Source of the DNA: Porpolomopsis calyptriformis
Taxonomy: Eukaryota; Basidiomycota; Agaricomycetes; Agaricales; Hygrophoraceae
Assembly (NCBI GenBank): GCA_951640195.1
Contig: OX621164.1
Span: 725,098-789,097 of the forward strand
Direction: 5' to 3'
Length of the DNA stretch: 64,000 nucleotides
In this document: positions 1 through 12,246 of the stretch, piece after piece
How the letters are laid out: every line of letters begins with the position of its first letter
How positions within the stretch are numbered: position 1 is the first letter of the stretch
Translations under genes and position numbers: made by a program
Notes under the pieces: generated by a model
The model's database searches: none
What the model was told of the DNA's origin: nothing
The model's input: only the letters and a program-made list of their open reading frames with translations

Positions 1-930
1 TTGAGCAGTCTCCTCACCACCGAATGCTGGTTTCCAGAATTTAAATAGAGGTATGGTGCATTTAGAACACTTGAGGGTTATTGGAGCATTTGCAGGGTAA
101 ACCGAATAGCACATTGGACAAATAGGGCTAATATAGAAATTGTCTAGTAGGTTGAGTTGCCGAAAGGTTGTCATCAAAGTGATAGGTGCTTTATCTCCAG
201 GCTTGAGCTGACCAAGTCCAATGAATATGACTCACAGAACCTTGAGAAGAAGGATACAAGCACGATGTGGAACATGGTAATGGAGATTCAACCATGCTAT
301 TAGAACCAGAATGATTCGCCAGAACCAGTGCATGGAAGCTTCTTTCAGAACCTCAGATGTGGGTAGAGGAGAGTCAAAGACCATCCCAGAATGAGAAGTC
401 CAACTAGCGGGCTCCTGGGAAGGCGGTAAAGGGACTAGAGATTCACCCAAGCCCAATGTGGGTGCTGAGACTTAAGGGTGGTGGGGCTCAAGAAGTACGT
501 TGTTTGGATCATGGTGAGGCTCGTTTAGATTACCTTCCAGAGAACCTGCATTATCAATGTTGAAAGCACCTGGCATAGACATGGATAGCATGAAGTCTTC
601 ATCGTCATTTGGTGGGCTTGAATGCGTAGAGACATTGTGTTGATTGGAAGTAGATGTAGCAGGTCCAGGTCCAGATTGGACAGCAGTTCTAGAGCATGGA
701 CCTTTTTGGGGTTCTTCAGAATGAAGCTTCTTGAAGGCTTGTGTTTCTTCGAAAGGGATGGCATCTGTTGTCTGGGATACATGCTTCCCATTTCTATTTT
801 GGACGCCAAGAAGGTCCCTCTCGCGGTGCTTCCGGCAGGTATATGCCGGAATGAGCTGACCTTTGGGACTGTGCAATGCAATGCAACTGGTGCAGGTGCA
901 GGGGACCTTTGCCTGCTAATAATGATACTT
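1..930 (-). pseudogene. Tnp2/CACTA-type transposase, N-terminal part, broken and cut by window edge
   Basis: Read on the minus strand, one frame runs from about 930 off the left edge, with stops near 472 and 230. It begins with a cysteine cluster (C-T-C-T-S-C), passes through a low-complexity Ser/Pro/Asp segment, and reaches a hydrophobic patch (about 250-330) with an H-V-P-H-R-A motif. Then come two zinc-type cysteine pairs, C-P-M-C and C-S-K-C, at about 60-125. This order (disordered N-terminus, amphipathic block, cysteine pairs before the catalytic region) resembles the front end of the Tnp2-like transposases that are abundant in basidiomycetes. The catalytic domain would lie outside the window. 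It differs in sequence from the Tnp2 gene near 48 kb, so it belongs to another family. Confidence 0.55.
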
Positions 931-1281
931 TGAAGCTGGTTTTTGACCAACCATAGTGGATGGTGGTAGAGATGTCTCGACTTGAAGGATCCTTCTAAGT
1001 CCCCTTGTGCCGATTCCATCTGAATACACTCTGTTGATGTCTTATTATCAAAAGTACATATGCCTAGATAACTGGTGTTTCTTTTTCATGTAATCTCATA
1101 CATACTTACCTGCAGTTAGATCAGATTGGACAGTCAAAGTGGGTGCGTCGCTACTCTCATTGATCAAAACTTCCCCTACATATGATTACCTCCACCTAGC
1201 TTTTACGAGACTCCACCACAACTAGTCAACACACCTAAACATCAAATTGCTACTTATTGGTGAAATGCAGTGAATATAATA
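931..1281. other. No gene recognised
   Basis: AT-rich sequence between the transposase fragment and the MITE. I see no ORF, RNA gene or repeat that I can support. It may be promoter or 5' flank of the Tnp2-type fragment. Confidence 0.5.
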
Positions 1282-1591
1282 CAGTATGTGTAACTAATAA
1301 CTTTTCAACTAAAATAGTTATCAAAAAGGTAGTAGTGTGAAAGTTGGTCTAATATTTAATACCTAGGTGTCCCAATAGGTTAAAGTATATAATATAATAT
1401 TTTACATCAACTGTAACCTATATATTTTATATAATATTTTTCTAAACATTCTTCCAAAGAATACTTACCAATTCTAAGGGTTTCTCATATATATAATATG
1501 GGGCACCTAGGTATTAAATATTAGACCAACTTTCACACTACTACCTTTTTGATAACTATTTTAGTTAAAAAGTTATTAGTTACACATATTG
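1282..1591. mobile_element. Fold-back MITE with 92-bp terminal inverted repeats and TA target duplication
   Basis: The first 92 bases (1282-1373) reappear as the reverse complement at 1500-1591 with about three mismatches. The tips read CAGTATGTG and CAATATGTG, and each is flanked by TA (1280-1281 and 1592-1593). The 126-bp centre is AT-rich and has no ORF. The TA duplication and CAGT-like ends are typical of Tc1/mariner-mobilised MITEs; the superfamily is inferred, while the inverted repeat and TA flanks are seen directly. Transcribed, the element would form a long hairpin. Confidence 0.8.
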
Positions 1592-1927
1592 TATTATCTC
1601 TAAAAGTAAATACATGTCTATAACTTCTCTTAAATGCTAAGATCCTCTGAGATAACTATGGGGGCACCTAGCCCTTGTAAATATATATTTTTTTATTATA
1701 AAATCTCAAAAATCTATCAAGTATTTCTTAAGTTATTAATAATATCTGCCACATTTATAATAAAGTTCATGCTCTGCAAACTCCTCTACAAATGGCAATA
1801 ATGGCTCATCATCTGTTCATTCTTGGGTCTCAATAAGTCCTTCTTTGTACCTTCCCAATAACTACAATATCACTCAAATTGGCCTAAGCATTGTTGACCA
1901 ATAACTTCATCTTTCTACAGCCTTTAT
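1592..1927. other. No gene recognised
   Basis: AT-rich spacer between the MITE and the 3' LTR of element A. A short motif shared with the MITE inner arm (GGGCACCTAG) recurs near 1662, which could be debris of a second related copy. Nothing else is supported. Confidence 0.45.
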
Positions 1928-2313
1928 TGTTATGTTGGCAGCAGTCACTCAAGTCTGGCTGGGATGAATCTAGAGCCTAGCGCATAAGCTAGGGGTAACA
2001 ACATTGAAGACAAAGACTAAGGAGGTACAAGCGTATCTGTACTCTACTTATATCTACCTGAGTCTGGGCTGTGATTGTGATATCTATAGAGACAATCCAT
2101 GGAATGGCTGACTAATGCTTGGTAATTGTACAGCCTTGCACAGCAACTGTAGAGCCCATTATTGCCAGCAAATAGCATAATCGTCTCTAATCTATAAAAA
2201 TATAAATAGAAAGATTAGATATAAGGGAAGATAAGATAACAATTAGATTGGATAAAAGGATAAAATCAAATGAGAGTGGGGAGAAAGATGATAAATTCAA
2301 AATGATTGTAACA
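1928..2313 (-). repeat. Element A 3' LTR
   Basis: 386 bp. On the minus strand it starts TGTTACAATC and ends CATAACA, the usual TG...CA form. It aligns along its length with the LTRs of element D (4983-5357 and 15214-15588), sharing the AGTCAGCCATTCCATGGAT block, but is clearly more diverged from both than they are from each other. On the minus strand the sequence immediately upstream of the LTR is purine-rich (GAAAGGAGGG), a polypurine-tract candidate. Confidence 0.85.
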
Positions 2314-2755
2314 TCACCCTCCTTTCAAATTCATGTCCACGCGATGTTAACATAGATATTGGAGATGTCTTGAACAATCTTGGAGTAACCATCTTGGCAC
2401 ATAGCAAGGGGAGGTTGGGAGATGATATTGATATCTTCGATGAATTTCCAGAGCAGGCAGGGGGGGCAAGTTGATAGAGGTGAAGTTTGTGACTTTAGTT
2501 ATCTAACTGTAGAATGGCTGTAATCACATTTACAGAGTCAGACTCATAAATCTATACTCGTCGTGCAGTTGTTGGAAGGGGGGGGAAGGGAGTGGAGCTA
2601 TTGAAATCATAGTCAAGGAGTCAGTCAACTTCTATTGGGTGTAATGGAACAAGGACATTAATGTTATCACTAACCTTAGGTGGTTTGTAACCTTCACCTG
2701 TAGAATCCATGATTGGATCATAAAGATGTTTATGGATTCCAAAGAAGTTGTCCAT
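2314..2755 (-). pseudogene. Element A third ORF between integrase and 3' LTR
   Basis: Starts at an ATG at 2755 (M-D-N-F-F-G-I) after the chromodomain and ends at the LTR boundary. The same protein is seen in D (11771 onward), with shared segments such as D-S-T-G-E-x-Y-K and S-D-N-I-x-L. In A it has in-frame stops and an extra C in a C-run near 2460-2470 that shifts the frame. The inferred stop codon TGA directly abuts the LTR, and its end overlaps the polypurine tract. Function unknown; I see no membrane segment and no catalytic motif. Confidence 0.5.
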
Positions 2756-2799
2756 TTGAATAACGCATATCTGAAGCCTAGGAGCTAGTCATTCAGGGT

Positions 2800-4982
2800 G
2801 GAGAGTGTGGAATTTGTTGACCAAGTCTTGGGAGTTCTTGATGTTAGATTCAGATTCCTAAGTGTTCTCTTCACTGGTTTAGCCTTCCCAGTGCACAAGG
2901 TATTGAAGTTTTCCTCATCATAGGTGGGAGTCTAGGATTTTATCAATGATGTATTTGGAGTTGTCTTCTAGCTGGACAGGGGGAGGAGGTGGAGGTTTTT
3001 TCTGATTTGGAAAGGAAGGAGGTTGATAAGGGGAGAGGTACAATTCATTGAAGACTGGGTAAAGTCTGAGCCATTCGCAAGGGAGTTCAAGCTTGTAAGT
3101 GAAGTGACCAATCTTTTCAATGACCTTGAAGGGTCTGAAGCATTTGTTGTCTAACTTCTTCATAGGTCATTTGTTTTTGATATTAGTGGTGGCTAGCCAT
3201 ACTTTATCTCCTGATGAGTATTATTGTGCAGTATAGATGTGTTTATTGTGAGTGGTCTTCATTTGTTTGTTTGCTCTCTTGAGAGCAGCCTCAGCTTCTT
3301 GATAGATGTTTTTCATCTGATCAGTGAATTGAGTTGCAGATTCATTTTGGACTTCTCTCAGAGTGGTGTTTCCTGACCAGGGGTGTTAGCTGTAGTTGAT
3401 GTAGAAAGGGGTTTGGCATGTGGCAGCATGGACAGAGTTGTTGTATGAAAACTCAGCCAACGTGAGCCATTCTTTCCAATTGTTCTGATGATGATTGATG
3501 AAGACATATAGGTATTACTTGAGCATCTGGTTCATCCATTCAGACTAGCCATTGGTTTGGGGGTGGTAAGCAGTGGAAACATTCTGGGAGGTGCCTAGAA
3601 GGTGGAAAAGATTAGTCATATATTTTGAAATAAATTATGGGTTGTGATTGTGGATAATTCTTTGGGGGATACTGTGGTCTTGGATGACATGATCTCAAAT
3701 GATCTTGGTGAAACCTTTGGAGTTTAGCTCAATGTGAGTAGGTGTTAGAGATATATTTTTCTTTTTCCTTTACTCATCTATTCCTATTTACATCAGACAG
3801 TTTACATTAATAACCACTTAGTAATAGAAGGTGACTAAGCCATATCTATATTTAGTCTACTATCACTCTCCTTATCCACATAACTCATCTATAGTTATTA
3901 CGACTCACACATAGTCAGTATAACTCATACTTAGCTACAGTAGTATATAAAGCTAGTAGTAGATAGACTTAGGATAAGTCTGTTTCTTTTGTTAACACCC
4001 CCAATCAGTAGTCTGCTAGCCCTTTAAAACCCTACACCAAGAGCCTGAAGTAAAACCTTGCAATCAACCCTAGACTGCCATCTAACAGTAGGTTCAAACT
4101 TGATGGCTTTAGAGAAATGGTTGACAATCATAAGGATCACATTGTAGCCCTGACATTCTGGGATGGGGCTAATGAGATCAACTGTGATCATATCCCAGGG
4201 CTGAGTAGCAGGGTCGAAGGGATAGGGTGGGGTCTTTGCAGGTAATCGAGATACTTTCATGCATTGACATGTCTCACAGCCTCAGATGTAGGCTTCAACA
4301 TCTCTCCTGATAGTAGGCCACCAGTAGTTGCTAGAGAGAGGATTGTCATGATGTTGAGTGATAATGTTACTGCAGAGGGAAGCATCTTTGGAGATGTAGA
4401 CATGGTTCAAGAAGGTCTTAATGCCATCATTTTGGGTTTTCCAATTGTCTTTTCATTTTTCTTAAAGGAGCATGGTTTGTTTTTCTTCATTTTGGTACAA
4501 ATTTCAAATGTGAGAAGAGAAATTAATGGGTTCAACTTCGTGTTGAACCTGACAGAGATCTACAGTAGAGTCATGAAAGAGATTAGATGGGAGTAAAATA
4601 ATGTCATCATTGTCATTTACCCCTCTCTCAAAACCTAGTCATCTTGACAGGATATCAGCCTTGGAATTGGCCTTGCTGGCAACATGGTGGAGAGAGAAAT
4701 AGAAGTCCTGAAGCTCTGAGAGCCACTGAGCCTGGTGCCTATTCAGGTTTTGGGGTAGTTTAAAGTACTGGAGGTTGGCATGATCCATCCAAACCTTAAA
4801 AACCTGTTTAGCAGAAAGGAGCTATTTCTGGAACTCTTGTAGAGTGGTTATAATTGTGAGCAACTTGCAGTCATAAATCTGGTAATTTCATTCTGTGGGA
4901 GTAAAGGACTTGGAGATAAATGCAATAGGTTTCCAGATGTTGTTTCATTTTTGTGATAGCATAGTACCCAAGGCATAGTTGG
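2800..4982 (-). pseudogene. Element A pol remnant: RNase H, integrase, chromodomain
   Basis: Minus-strand reading from 4982 downward gives the RNase H start (N-Y-A-L-G), the RNase H/connection region (4680-4980), integrase core pieces (4093-4260, with W-D-M-I-T-V-D and G-Y-N-V-I-L), more integrase after the solo LTR (3170-3742), an SH3-like segment (L-D-N-K-C-F-R-P-F-K-V, about 3120-3160) and a chromodomain end (Y-I-I-D-K-I-L-D, near 2930). Many stops and frameshifts make it non-functional. It is interrupted by the solo LTR 3743-4087 and continues at 15589. Confidence 0.8.
3743..4087 (+). mobile_element. Solo LTR inserted in element A integrase
   Basis: 345 bp, starting TGTTAGAGAT and ending CATCTAACA (perfect TGTTA/TAACA tips), flanked by GTAGG at 3738-3742 and 4088-4092. 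It splits the integrase reading frame after K-F-E-P-T. A TATA-like box (AGTATATAAAGC) near 3940-3955 sets the plus orientation. No internal region remains, so it is the product of LTR-LTR recombination. The parent family is not identified in this window. Confidence 0.88.
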
Positions 4983-5357
4983 TGTTACAGATGTTTTGCT
5001 TTTCCATCATCTTCACTCACTTTCCTTCTGATCTTATCTAATCTTTCCTTATCTTATCTTATCTCCCCCTATCTAATCACTAATCCTTATAGATTGGAGG
5101 TGATTACACTATTAGTTGTTGAAGACATGCTCTGCAGTAGCTGCGCAAGGCTGTGCCATTAGTCAGCATTTGTCAGCCATTCCATGGATCATCTCCATAG
5201 CAATCACTATCACAATCAAGACTCAGATAGATATAAGTAGAGCACGATACGCTTGTATCTCCTTAGTCTTGAATTTCAACATTGTTTCCTCTATTTTATG
5301 CAACAGACTCTTTGTTGTCCCCAGAAAGCCACCTGAGACACCACTGCTAACATAACA
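4983..5357 (+). repeat. Element D 5' LTR
   Basis: 375 bp, TGTTACAG...CATAACA. Matches 15214-15588. It is T/C-rich at its 5' side, with repeated TTATCTTATC. The 5-bp duplication GTTGG precedes it. Confidence 0.93.
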
Positions 5358-5460
5358 GAAATTCAAGACTCCACTCTCACCTAGCTTTTCTCTGCAAGAG
5401 CTGCTAGTTAATCTTTATCTGACACTGACTGCTTTATTTTGGGTTATCCAGATAAAGCCA

Positions 5461-6147
5461 TTGCGATTGCTCCCCAGAATTTCGACAGGCTCCCCCTTGA
5501 CAGACCCATCCTCTCTCATTTCGAAAACCACAGAGACAATCCACATGGTATTGAACTCAACCACCACCCTGGACCTGTCCTCCTTTGACCTACCTCTATC
5601 CTACTCTCCCCCTCATCAATCCCCTCAGGCTTCCTTGAGTCAGCTTATTAGCTACTCCGAGCAGCAAGCCGTCAACACCTTAGACATCAAACAGGCTCAA
5701 CTTGCAGCTCTTGCACTCAAGTTCTCCCACCTCACTTTCAAAATCACTCCTCCCACCTCCACCAACCTTTCCCCCATTTCATCCTGCTCTTTGCTTTCTC
5801 TTGACTCTTTCTATATCGCTCCTTTGCCCCCAGGTTCTTCAGACAATGGTCTTGACCCCTTCATTGAAGTCAAACCATGGACATTTAATCATGTATGTGT
5901 TAGGATCTATCAGTCCCTGACCCTCATTGCGAACTTCCTTGCCTCTTCCCTCCATATGTTTTACTGTCGCAGATCCTCTGGTTACATCAAGGAGATCCAC
6001 ATCCAAGACAACTTGTCACTATGCCTCCCTGTGCAGGATCCTGTCGATCAAGCTTCAGGCTCACAGATGAGGAATTATAGTTCCAGGATGCTGTTGACGG
6101 TTCTGAGATACACTCACCCTTATCATCTCAGATCCTCGACCCCTTGA
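5461..6147 (+). pseudogene. Element D Gag N-terminal region, frameshifted
   Basis: An open frame of 228 codons rich in Ser, Pro and Thr. A segment around residues 60-90 (Y-S-E-Q-Q-A-V-N-T-L-D) looks helical. It lies between the 5' LTR and the conserved Gag core, so I read it as the disordered N-terminus of Gag or a leader ORF. After about residue 140 the character changes, and the Pro-rich stretch that leads into the Gag core is in another frame (from about 6228), so a frameshift or small insertion lies between 5920 and 6230. The methionine at 5461 is not strongly supported as the real start. Confidence 0.4.
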
Positions 6148-6227
6148 CTCCCTCCATCTTCTCCATCCTTGGACTGACTACTCTCCCTACTCCTACCCTA
6201 CAACCAACTCAAATACCTTTCACATTC

Positions 6228-7799
6228 AAATGCCCCTGTTTCCTCCAATCCCCACCACCTCTCTCACATTTGTTATCCACCCCCACGAAAGCAAGCACTT
6301 TGACCTCCCTGCAATGACCGCTTCCAGATCCCCCCAGGAAGCCGAAAGACTCTCCTCCATCCTCTGAACTGAATCCCACCCCTTGTTCCCCTTCTCCTTC
6401 TGTTCCTCCATCTTCGACTCTGCCACCCCCAAACCCAAACCTACTTCCCCCTTCGCAATCAACTCCAATGGCCTCCACGTCAAACAAAATTAAACTTGCC
6501 CAGCCTGACTCTTTCAACAGTGACAAGAAACTGTACAAGAACTGGTTCCAACAGGTCATCATCTTTCTCCATAGCAGTGATGTCACTGACCCTGAAAAGA
6601 TGATTCTCGTTGCACTCTCATACATGAAGGAAGGTGTTGCTGCTGAGTGGTGTTATAAACTGGTTGTTGATGAGATGGTTTTACTTCGGAGAGCTCTGTC
6701 CCAAGACGATGATAATGTCTCAAGTCCTAGTTATTAGGTTGCTAACGAGGAATCAGACTTAAAGTCTGAGTACGACTAACTAGGGGTTTATATACTGACT
6801 ACGCTACTGCGGATGAGTCAGTGTAAACACGAGGAATACATGCGACGAGTAGAGATAAGCATGATAAAGGACTCGGAGCATGTGAAGAGATGAAACATGA
6901 TTGTCGGAAATGAAGTGAGTCCTATCTCGGATATATGAAAAGATACGAAATCGTGGGGAATCCCTGGGGAATCCCAAGTAGAGATAAGACCTGTCTGACT
7001 AAGCAGTAATGACTAACATAGAGAGGAAATGAAAATTTACATCCGTGACAAGTGGGCGCAACAATACATAGACACCTTTTTCGGTTGCACAGATGCTGCT
7101 GGCAACCTTGTCCCTCTCAGGACTTGGGCTACCTTCGTGGGCTTGCTGGATGCAACTTTTATCGACCACGCCATTGAGCAATGTGCTTGTGAGGAAGTTG
7201 AACACTTTGCACAAGGACATTTAGGAATCATGGACTATTTTATTAAGTTGGAACTCTTGTTCCACCAAGCTGGTCTTACTGGCCAGGATAAAGAATATAT
7301 CTGCATCATCAAGAAGAATGTCTGTCAGGACGTGATTTGGCAAATGTATACAAACCTGCCACTCCCCACCAAGTACCACAAGTACCACAAGAAGGTGATG
7401 GCAATTGGGCAGCTCATGGAATATTTCCATGAGCAAGAATGCTATCAATGCCCAGCTGCCCCCCTTCCTCATCCATCTTTCAGGCCATCTGTGTCTCATT
7501 TCCAACCCCCACCCCAACAAGATTGTCAGGTGCCCTTGGGTACCATCTATGGTGGTCACGGCTTACCCATGAACCTCAGCAAGATGCGTCAGGTCAACAA
7601 GTGCTACAATTGTGGCCAGGTCAGACATTTCCATTAGGATTATCCTCAGGAACTCAAGAAAGTCAACATTCATGCTCTCCAGCATGAACTGATGCATGAT
7701 GAGTTATCTGAGTTAGTGAACTTCCTTTCCATAGAGGAGCACAGCTCAGAGGAGCCCACCCCTGACTCAATTGATCAGGATTTTGGCAACAGTCATTAG
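6228..7799 (+). pseudogene. Element D Gag core and CCHC zinc knuckle
   Basis: Capsid-like Gag. A Pro-rich lead ends at M-A-S-T-S-N-K, and the conserved core follows (K-L-Y-K-N-W-F at about 6525; A-A-E-W at 6638). It is interrupted by the 400-bp solo LTR 6651-7050 plus its duplication, and resumes exactly at A-Q-Q-Y-I-D (7051). The nucleic-acid-binding knuckle C-Y-N-C-G-Q-V-R-H-F-H is at 7603-7637, followed by a stop where the last Cys would be expected (Y replaces it: D-Y-P). Coding continues to a stop at about 7797. Gag would form the virus-like particle and bind RNA. Confidence 0.78.
6651..7050 (-). mobile_element. Solo LTR of the K family inserted in D gag
   Basis: 400 bp on the minus strand, starting TGTCACGGATG at 7050 and ending at 6651 (the plus strand there reads TGTTATAAAC). 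Flanked by AGTGG at 6646-6650 and 7051-7055; removing it rejoins A-A-E-W with A-Q-Q-Y. It shares GGATTCCCCAGRGATTCCCCA and later blocks with the LTR starting at 63461 (element K). A TATA-like box (AGTATATAAACC on the minus strand) lies near 6790-6800. The internal region is lost. Confidence 0.88.
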
Positions 7800-10700
7800 A
7801 GATGCGCTCCCTCTATTCGATAGAAAGCTGTTTGCTTTGGCATTGTGAACAGACAGTACTGGACATTTCCCTTTCTCCTCTTTTTTCTCTCTGTAACACT
7901 ATGATGGCATGTACATTATATGATACCACCAAGCCTATCAATAAAACTAGTCCGCAACTGTCTATGCCAAGTGTGAATGTTGAGCACCCCAAATCCCCTC
8001 AAACCCCATTCTCAAATTATTGTCTCTCCCTTCTATCAATTCAATTGACATTGACTCTCTTTCTTCCCCTTTAGAAATCATCAATGCCATTAAGGAATAG
8101 GCTAATTATGCAATTCCCATTCTTTCCAAATGGTCTCACCCTGCCTAATCGAGAGAGATGACTCAAGACATGATCAATTAAATCAATACCCTCACAACAG
8201 AGAATGCCATTTGAGCCCTGAATGAACTCAAGGAACCTCATGTGTTTATTCTTGGCTCTGGAGGAAATCAGCTAACTCTCAAAACTGTCATTACCACCTT
8301 AGACAACTGTACCAAACACCTTGCTACCACTTTCATTGACAGTGGCTGTGAAGGCTCATGTATCGATGTCAAGTATGTTCATGAGCATGATCTGCACATT
8401 ACCAAGCTCGCTCAACCCATCCCTGTACACAATGTAGATGGACAACCTAATTCTGAAGGACCCATCTTGGAAATGGTTGTGTTGGAGCTTGGGATCGGTT
8501 CTCACATCGAATGGATTAACTTCGGTATTATGAACCTCAGCAAGTCTCAGGTTTTCCTTGGACATGACTGGCTGAAGGTCTACAACCCCTCCATTGACTG
8601 GAAGGCACACTCTCTCATTCTCAATCAATGCCCCCCTGACTGTTGTCCCTCCCCCCTTCCCAATTCTGTCAATGTCAATAACCTTAACCTCAAAGATGGT
8701 GACCATTTACTCATGGTTGACTTCAACCCTGCCATCCAGGTTCATTTGATGGGAACAAAATCACAGGATCTTACGATTAAGGCCTGGGAAGCCCAGAAGA
8801 AGGATTGCACATGGAAAGAGATTGTCCCTGAATACCTCCACAAATTCCAAGACATCTTCACCAAGGAAGACTTTGATGAACTCCCTCTAAGTTGTCCCTA
8901 GGACCATGCAATCAAACTCCTCCCTGGAACTGAAGAGAAGCTCGACTGCAAGGTCTATCCCCTTTCAGTGGATGAGTGCACTCAATTGGATGAGTTCTTA
9001 GAAGAAAACCTCCACACTGGACAAATTTGAAAACCTATCTCTCCCATTACCTCTCCTTTCTTCTTCATCAAGAAGAAGGATAGTCAACTACACCCCATCC
9101 AGGATTACCAAAAACTCAATAACATGACTGTCAAGAACTGATATCCCCTCCCTCTGATCAACGAATTGATTGATACCCTACAGAATGCTTATTATTTCAC
9201 TAAACTAGACATTCGTTGGGGATACAACAATGTCTGGATCAAGGAGGGAGATGAACACAAGGCTGCATTCAGAACTAATCATAGCTTGTTCAAACCTCTA
9301 GTTATGTTCTTCAGTCTCACAAACTCACCTGCTACATTTCAAAATATGATGAACGACATTTTCCACATCCAAATTGTTGAAGGGCACATCTTGGTCTACA
9401 TAGATGACATCCTTATCTTCAACAAGGATCTTGAAATGCATCACCAACATGTCTACGAAGTGATGACCACCCTTCATGAACATAAGTTCTACCTCAAACC
9501 AGAGAAGTGCGATTTCGACTAACACTAAGTGGAATATCTCAGTGTTATTGTATTAGAAGGCCACATCAAGATAGACCCTGTCAAGGTCCAAGGGATCACT
9601 AACTGGACAACCCCAGAATGTAAACGCAACATTCAAGCTTTCCTTGGATTCTGCAATTTCTACAGTCTTTATCCATCACTTCACCAGGATTGCTTGCCCC
9701 CTCAATGTGTTAACTGGAAACTCTCCTTTCAATTGGACTTCTGAATGCCAAGACACCTTCAACATCTTGAAAATTATCATTACCACTTCTCCTGTTTTAT
9801 CTATTGCTAACAATGACAACCTACTCCATGTGGAAACTGATGCCTCTGACTATGCTTTAGGTGCCATATTATTGCAAAAACAAAACAATGTCTAGAAGCC
9901 CATCACTTACATCTCCAAGTTGTTCACACCCACAGAATGAAATTACCAAATCTATGACTACGAGTTACTCGCAATCATGACTGTGCTCCAACAGTTTAGG
10001 AAATGGCTCCTATCAGCCAAGCAAGTGTTTGAGGTTTGGATGGATCACACCAATCTCCAATACTTCAAGCTGCCCCAGAAGCTGAACAGGTGCCAAGCCA
10101 GGTGGCTCACGGAGCTTTAGGACTACTACTTCACTCTCCACCATGTCACTGGCAAGGCCAACTCCAAGGCCAATATCCTGTCAAGGCAACCAGGTTTTGA
10201 GAGGGGGGTGAATGATAATAACGACATTATCTTACTCCTGAATAATCTTTTTCCTTCTCCCAATCATGCTATCATAGATCTCTGCCAGGTTCAACATGAG
10301 ATTGAACCTATTAATTTCTGCTTGTGAATCCGAGATTCATATCAAAATAAAGAAGTACAAGCCACACTCCTTCAAGAAAAACATGAAAACAATTGGAAGA
10401 CCTAAGACAACAGTATTAAGACCTTCTTGGACTGAATCTATGTCTCAAGGGATATCCCACTCCGAGGTAATATTATTGCTCAATACTATGACAATCCTCT
10501 CTCTGGACATTATGGCTCCTTCAAAACCACTGAAGCCATATGTTGTGATTACTGGTAGCCTACCATCAAGAGGGATTTCAACACCTACATTCATGGTTGT
10601 AAAATATGTCAATGCACCAAAGCTTCTTGGTTGCCTATGAAAACCCCCCTTCATCCCTTCAACCTTTCTACTTGACCTTGGGATACAATTACAGTCAATC

Positions 10701-11736
10701 TTGTTGGCCCCATACCTGAATGTCAAGGCTACAATGTGATCCTCACAATTGTCAATCACTTCTCCAAGGCTGTCAAGTTCGAGGCCACCTACATTGAACT
10801 GAATTCCAAAGGGTTCATGAAGATCATCTGAGACCAGGTTATCCGAGATTATGGCGTCCCTCAGCGCATTATCCACAATTGTGATCTATGATTCGTTTCT
10901 AAATTTATGACCAATCTCTTCCGCCTTCTGGGCACCTCCTAGAACGTCTCCACTGCTTACCACCCCCAGACTGATAGTTAGTCCAAATGAATGAACCAGA
11001 TGCTCAAACAATATCTCCGCATCTTTATCAACCATTATCAGGACAATTAGAAGGAATGGCTTGCATTAGCAGAGTTTTTATACAATAACTCTGTCTATGC
11101 AGCCACATGACAAACCCCTTTCTATGTCAACTATGGCCAAGACCCCTGGATAGGAAGCGATACCATGAAAGAAGTCTGAAATGAATCCGCAACCCAATTC
11201 ACTGATCAGATGAAGAAGGTTTATCAGGAAGCAGAAGTTGCTCTTAAGGAAGCAAATGAGAAGATGAAGACTGCTTATAACAAACATGTCTGAACCACTC
11301 AAGAATACTCACCAGGAGATAAAGTATGGTTGGCTGCTACTAATATTAAGACTAAACAGCCTATGAAGAAGCTAGACAATAAATGCTTCAGACCCTTCAA
11401 GGTTGTTGAGAAAGTCAGTCATTCCACTTACAAACTTGAACTCCCTTGTGAATGGTTAGGACTATACCTAGTCTTCAATGAATCATATCTCTCCCCTTAT
11501 TGTCCCCCTTCCTTCCCAAACTAAAAAAGACCTCCTCCCCCTCCTCCACTCTAACTGGAAGATGATGTCGAGTATGTCATTGATGAAATCCTGGACTCCC
11601 AATTGAGACAAGGAAAACTTCAATACCTTATGCATTGGGAAGGCTACACCAGTGAGGAAAACACATGGGAACCTGAGGCTAACATCAAAAACTCTCAAGA
11701 ATTGGTCGATGAGTTCCACACCCTCCACCCTGAATG
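7800..11736 (+). pseudogene. Element D pol: protease, RT, RNase H, integrase, chromodomain
   Basis: Domains in order: aspartic protease with F-I-D-S-G (Asp at about 8338); RT with L-D-I-R-W-G-Y (about 9205), N-S-P-A-T-F-Q (about 9330) and Y-I-D-D (9397); RNase H with E-T-D-A-S-D-Y-A-L-G (about 9835); a zinc-binding region and integrase core (P-E-C-Q-G-Y-N-V-I-L near 10,720 and Y-H-P-Q-T-D near 10,960); an SH3-like tail (11,350); and a chromodomain (Y-V-I-D-E-I-L-D at 11,570, W-E-G-Y at 11,640, ending at 11,736). Chromodomains of this kind steer integration to marked chromatin. At least fifteen in-frame stops, mostly TGA/TAG at expected Trp, Arg or Gln positions, and some frameshifts make it inactive. 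Confidence 0.88.
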
Positions 11737-11996
11737 ATGAGCCCCTAGGCTTTAACTACACATTATTCAGATGGACAATTTCTTTGGAATTGATGAATCA
11801 CTCTACAATCCTGTCATGGTGATACGACCCCTCTGTCCCCTGAACACCGTATATTCAACTATATGAATACTAGATACCTACCAAGTCCTTCGAATATAAA
11901 CTTGAACCCTCCAAATGCTCCTGATAGCTCCCAAATGTCCTGAACGACTTTGAGAATCATCGAACGCTCCGAACGTGATCGAAGCTTTCTGAACGC

Positions 11997-12217
11997 TGTA
12001 AGGCAGTCAAGGGGGGTGGGACTGCACAGTGAGGTCATGGTCCTGGGTATTGACAGTGAGGGTCTGTGATATGGTTCTGGGGGTGTAATCTCTTGTTCTC
12101 TGGTATATTCTTTTTTTTGGGTGGCTACAGTGTCGAAGTATATATACTGTAAATACTTTTGTGTACCAGATAAGGAAATACTTTGTTTCAGCATGTAGAG
12201 TGTTCAACACTCCTACA
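11997..12217 (-). repeat. Element L 3' LTR
   Basis: 221 bp, left copy. Pairs with 14161-14381; all ten differences are transitions, and two TG/CA pairs point to ancestral CpG sites. Contains a TATATATACT box. Confidence 0.85.
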
Positions 12218-12246
12218 TATCCTCTGTACTTAGATATTGACTGTCC

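Noticed and set aside
622..933. Plus-strand 103-codon ORF
   Set aside because: Lies opposite the Tnp2-type fragment and has no protein character; a shadow frame.
4024..4092. C-terminal part of a 78-codon minus ORF after K-F-E-P-T
   Set aside because: These codons come from the solo LTR, not from integrase.
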